Assembly: GCA_938048505.1 (NCBI GenBank)
Contig: CALIUX010000049.1
Coordinates: 1-5,250, forward strand
Source of the DNA: an uncultured Pseudomonadales bacterium
Lineage (GTDB): Bacteria > Pseudomonadota > Gammaproteobacteria > Pseudomonadales > Cellvibrionaceae
DNA: 5,250 bases
Direction of reading: 5' to 3'
Made by a program: the position numbers and the translations under genes. This document shows, one piece after another, positions 5,096-5,250 of this stretch. Below the pieces are notes generated by a model that saw only the letters and a program-made list of their open reading frames with translations, was not told the origin of the DNA and searched no databases. Every line of letters starts with the position of its first letter. Positions within the stretch are counted from its first letter, which is position 1.

Positions 5096-5250
5096 ATGAA
5101 TACAAAAAAACACCTGTTAGCGCTATCAATCGCAGCAACCACAAGCTACTGCACTGCGGCCTTCGCACAAGAACAATTTACCTCCGCATCATTCGACTTT
5201 ACCGGTAATGATGTCACAGCCAACATTGATGCCAAGCAATTTGAATCACT
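5096..5250 (+). CDS. exported protein of unknown function, N-terminus only (continues past right edge)
   Basis: I do not recognise this gene. The first 51 codons are open to the window edge. ATG at 5096 is preceded by AGGAG at 10 nt. The N-terminus, MNTKKHLLALSIAATTS, is a Sec signal peptide with a Lys/His n-region (Lys4, Lys5, His6) and an Ala/Leu/Thr-rich core; signal peptidase I should cut after A22-F23-A24, giving a mature start QEQFTSASFDF. Cys19 follows Tyr rather than a small residue, so it is not a lipobox. The visible mature part (25-51) is Asp/Asn/Thr-rich without a motif I can name. The upstream Pho-box-like site suggests a phosphate-starvation role such as an extracellular phosphatase, a phosphate-binding protein or a phosphate-selective porin, but the residues seen do not choose between these. 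It is transcribed away from the ndk-ispG block and is probably independent of it. Confidence 0.8.
   Translation, partial: MNTKKHLLALSIAATTSYCTAAFAQEQFTSASFDFTGNDVTANIDAKQFES

Noticed and set aside
5146..5160. Lipobox at Cys19 of the plus-strand exported protein
   Set aside because: The residue before Cys is Tyr, and a clear signal peptidase I site, AFA, follows, so a lipoprotein is unlikely.
1..5250. CRISPR array, insertion sequence, tRNA or prophage remnant
   Set aside because: No regularly spaced repeats, transposase motifs, terminal inverted repeats or cloverleaf were visible; the only tandem repeats are short and in frame within rodZ.

Overview
The window looks like a chromosomal segment of a gammaproteobacterium with a moderate-GC genome, possibly a marine, Cellvibrio- or Alteromonas-like lineage. 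That placement rests on gene order and protein character only; no rRNA or other taxonomic marker is present. The left 4.7 kb is a conserved housekeeping block read entirely on the minus strand, in transcription order ndk, rlmN, pilF, rodZ, ispG. ispG runs off the left edge, so only its first 292 codons are visible. This order is familiar from many gammaproteobacteria, where hisS often follows ispG.

Layout from right to left along the minus strand: ndk (nucleoside diphosphate kinase, 4316-4738); a 199-bp spacer with two dyads and a plausible sigma70 promoter for rlmN; rlmN (radical SAM 23S rRNA/tRNA methyltransferase, 2944-4116); pilF (TPR lipoprotein for type IV pilus secretin assembly, best start 2839, not the longer reading from 2938); a 31-bp spacer; rodZ (membrane cell-shape protein, 964-2022) with two small in-frame tandem repeats in its periplasmic linker; an 85-bp spacer; then ispG (isoprenoid synthesis, [4Fe-4S] enzyme). 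Close spacing from rlmN to ispG suggests one operon-like transcript. The hairpin after ndk and the promoter before rlmN suggest ndk is at least partly separate.

The right end (4739-5250) is the less ordinary part. A 357-bp divergent intergenic region separates ndk from a plus-strand gene that starts at 5096 and is cut by the window edge. That gene encodes an exported protein I cannot identify. Its upstream region holds a close match to a Pho box (5009-5026, 16 of 18 positions of the consensus) placed exactly 10 bp before a possible extended -10. The predicted transcript would begin at, or within a few bases of, an 8-bp inverted repeat that closes around the ribosome binding site. I therefore infer a phosphate-starvation-inducible secreted or envelope protein, possibly with a 5' mRNA stem affecting stability or translation. 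I saw no mobile elements, CRISPR arrays, tRNA or rRNA genes, and no clearly new biological system.
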